Source: Centipeda infelix ATCC 43532 (GTDB lineage Bacteria; Bacillota; Negativicutes; Selenomonadales; Selenomonadaceae). Taken from it: 64,000 nt of DNA. Position 1 is the first letter of the stretch. Each line of letters starts with the position of its first letter. The DNA is taken from contig NZ_JH376797.1 in assembly GCF_000234095.1 (NCBI RefSeq), positions 46,069 through 110,068 on the forward strand. Direction: 5' to 3'. The translations under genes and the position numbers were made by a program. A model generated the notes under the pieces. It saw only the letters and a program-made list of their open reading frames with translations, ran no database searches and was not told where the DNA came from. This document shows, one piece after another, positions 62,851-64,000 of this stretch.

Positions 62851-63977
62851 TGACGTGGCGCACGGAGTGGGATGTCGTTCCCACACCTTCGTACCTCGTC
62901 TACGAGGAGCTGCTTGAGAAAAATCTGCGCATTCTTGCGGAATTGGCGGAGGATACAGGGGCAAAGGTGCTGCTCGCCCAGAAATGCTTTTCCATGTATC
63001 ACTACTATCCGCTGATCGGGCGTTATCTCTCGGGTACAACGGCGAGCGGCATCTATGAGGCACGGCTGTCGCAGGAGGAGATGGGCAAGGAGAACCATGT
63101 CTTTAAGCCCGCCTACGAGGAGAACGAGATCCCGCGCCTTGCGGCGATCTGTGACCACATTGTATTTAACTCGTTTGCTCAGTGGGAGCGGTTCGGTGCG
63201 GCGGCGCGTGCAGCGGGCGCATCCTGTGGCATCCGCATCAATCCCGAACGCTCGACGCAGGAGCACGCGATCTATGATCCCTGTGCGCCGAACTCACGCC
63301 TTGGCGTGAAGATTGCAGACTTCCGTGCGGACTTGCTTGAGGGAATCGACGGACTTCACTTCCATACGCTCTGCGAGCAGGGGGCGGATGCACTTGCCGC
63401 GACGCTTGAAGCTGTCGAGGAGAAGTTTGGGAAATATCTCCACGGGATGAAGTGGCTGAATTTCGGCGGCGGACATCACATCACGCGTGAGGGCTATGAT
63501 ATTCCCCTGCTCAAGCGGCTGATCCGCCATGTGCAGGACACCTATGATGTCGCGGTCTATCTTGAGCCGGGCGAGGCGGTCGCGCTCAATGCGGGCTTCC
63601 TCGTCGCCGAGGTGCTCGACGTGCAGACGGATGGGAATGTCATTCTGAACACGTCAGCAGCCTGTCATATGCCCGATGTCATCGAGATGCCCTATCGTCC
63701 GCCGGTCATAGGCGCGGGTGCGGCCGGGGAGAAGGTGCATACTTATACGCTTGCGGGACCAACCTGTCTTGCGGGCGATACGATTGGCACATATTCGTTT
63801 GATACACCGCTGAGCGTTGGCGACCGCGTCGTCTTCGGCGACATGGCGATCTATACGATGGTGAAGAACAATACGTTCAACGGAATGCCTTTGCCGAACA
63901 TCATCGCCGTTTCACCGAGCGGAGAGTGGGAGATTGTGCGTGAATTCGGATATGAAGATTTCAAGATGAGACTTTGA
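62850..63977 (+). CDS. nspC: Carboxynorspermidine/carboxyspermidine decarboxylase
   Basis: 375 residues of PLP-dependent fold III (alanine racemase-like). The Schiff-base Lys is in VLLAQKCFSMYHYY (about residue 45); the phosphate-binding glycines are in WLNFGGGHHITR; PGPTCLAGD-type GPTCLAGDTIG supplies the catalytic Cys from the partner chain; YLEPGEA binds the substrate. It releases CO2 to give norspermidine or spermidine. The start ATG overlaps the dehydrogenase stop. The gene ends 23 bases from the window edge. Confidence 0.94.
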   Translation: MTWRTEWDVVPTPSYLVYEELLEKNLRILAELAEDTGAKVLLAQKCFSMYHYYPLIGRYLSGTTASGIYEARLSQEEMGKENHVFKPAYEENEIPRLAAICDHIVFNSFAQWERFGAAARAAGASCGIRINPERSTQEHAIYDPCAPNSRLGVKIADFRADLLEGIDGLHFHTLCEQGADALAATLEAVEEKFGKYLHGMKWLNFGGGHHITREGYDIPLLKRLIRHVQDTYDVAVYLEPGEAVALNAGFLVAEVLDVQTDGNVILNTSAACHMPDVIEMPYRPPVIGAGAAGEKVHTYTLAGPTCLAGDTIGTYSFDTPLSVGDRVVFGDMAIYTMVKNNTFNGMPLPNIIAVSPSGEWEIVREFGYEDFKMRL

Positions 63978-64000
63978 GTGAGGGAGCTGTTGCACGGAGC

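Noticed and set aside
63978..64000. Start of a further gene at the right edge (GTG at 63978)
   Set aside because: Only seven codons are visible and no ribosome site lies before that GTG. AGGGAG here may instead be the ribosome site of a gene beyond the edge.

Overview
The window looks like the chromosome of a diderm Firmicute of the Negativicutes, most likely Selenomonas or a close relative. The evidence is a mix of Firmicute gene order (mrnC-thyX-rlmB-yacP and ylxM-ffh-rpsP-khpA) with outer-membrane features: an S-layer-homology porin ending in Phe, and a nitrite reductase module NrfHA with System I cytochrome c maturation genes. Two chemoreceptors, a carboxynorspermidine pathway and anaerobe-type FAD-dependent thymidylate synthase fit the same picture. 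Base composition is GC-rich almost throughout; the main exceptions are the AT-richer islands at 22.1-24.3 kb and around 36.1-37.5 kb.

Layout. 0-2.2 kb: RNA-processing and thymidylate genes. 2.2-6.5 kb (minus): trkA with two tandem trkH genes. 6.75-8.5 kb (minus): Y-family polymerase with a YolD-like partner. 8.6-11.4 kb: rfbB, tRNA-Ala and a two-gene ABC importer. 11.5-13.3 kb: a fusion of an H-NOX heme sensor to a chemoreceptor. 13.5-20.3 kb: a DUF4153 membrane protein, a long glutamine synthetase and clpB. 20.5-24.3 kb: a DUF438/hemerythrin protein, then a two-gene unit of a uracil-DNA-glycosylase-like protein and a PARG-like hydrolase. 24.4-30.5 kb: ylxM-ffh-rpsP-khpA-ylqD-rimM and tsaE-tsaB-rimI-tsaD. 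30.6-36.0 kb: mannitol genes mtlR-mtlA-mtlD. 36.1-40.2 kb: a second PTS operon with a DeoR repressor, an epimerase-like and a hexulose-isomerase-like enzyme. 40.5-42.5 kb: manA and an aldo/keto reductase. 42.8-49.0 kb: ccmABCEF-nrfHA. 49.0-54.7 kb: TauE exporter, CstA, a YbjN-like protein, a polysaccharide deacetylase and the SLH porin. 54.8-59.2 kb (minus): an orphan GltD-like oxidoreductase (separate unit), then a small protein, trpE, trpG and a HAD phosphatase. 59.5-64.0 kb: a dCache chemoreceptor, then carboxynorspermidine dehydrogenase and decarboxylase.

How the parts relate. Electron acceptors and oxygen are a recurring theme: an O2-type H-NOX receptor, a hemerythrin-domain protein, and a compact heme-export and nitrite-ammonification cluster whose CcmE has a CxxxY heme site and whose NrfA has the CxxCK active heme. 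Sugar-alcohol use is the second theme, with two MtlA-type permeases of which only one carries its own EIIA.

Two families of small non-coding repeats with imperfect terminal inverted repeats are scattered in the window. Family A lies at 6560-6705, 11402-11432 and 13371-13533. Family B lies at 17275-17549 and 34629-34788. No CRISPR array, prophage, transposase gene or rRNA was seen.
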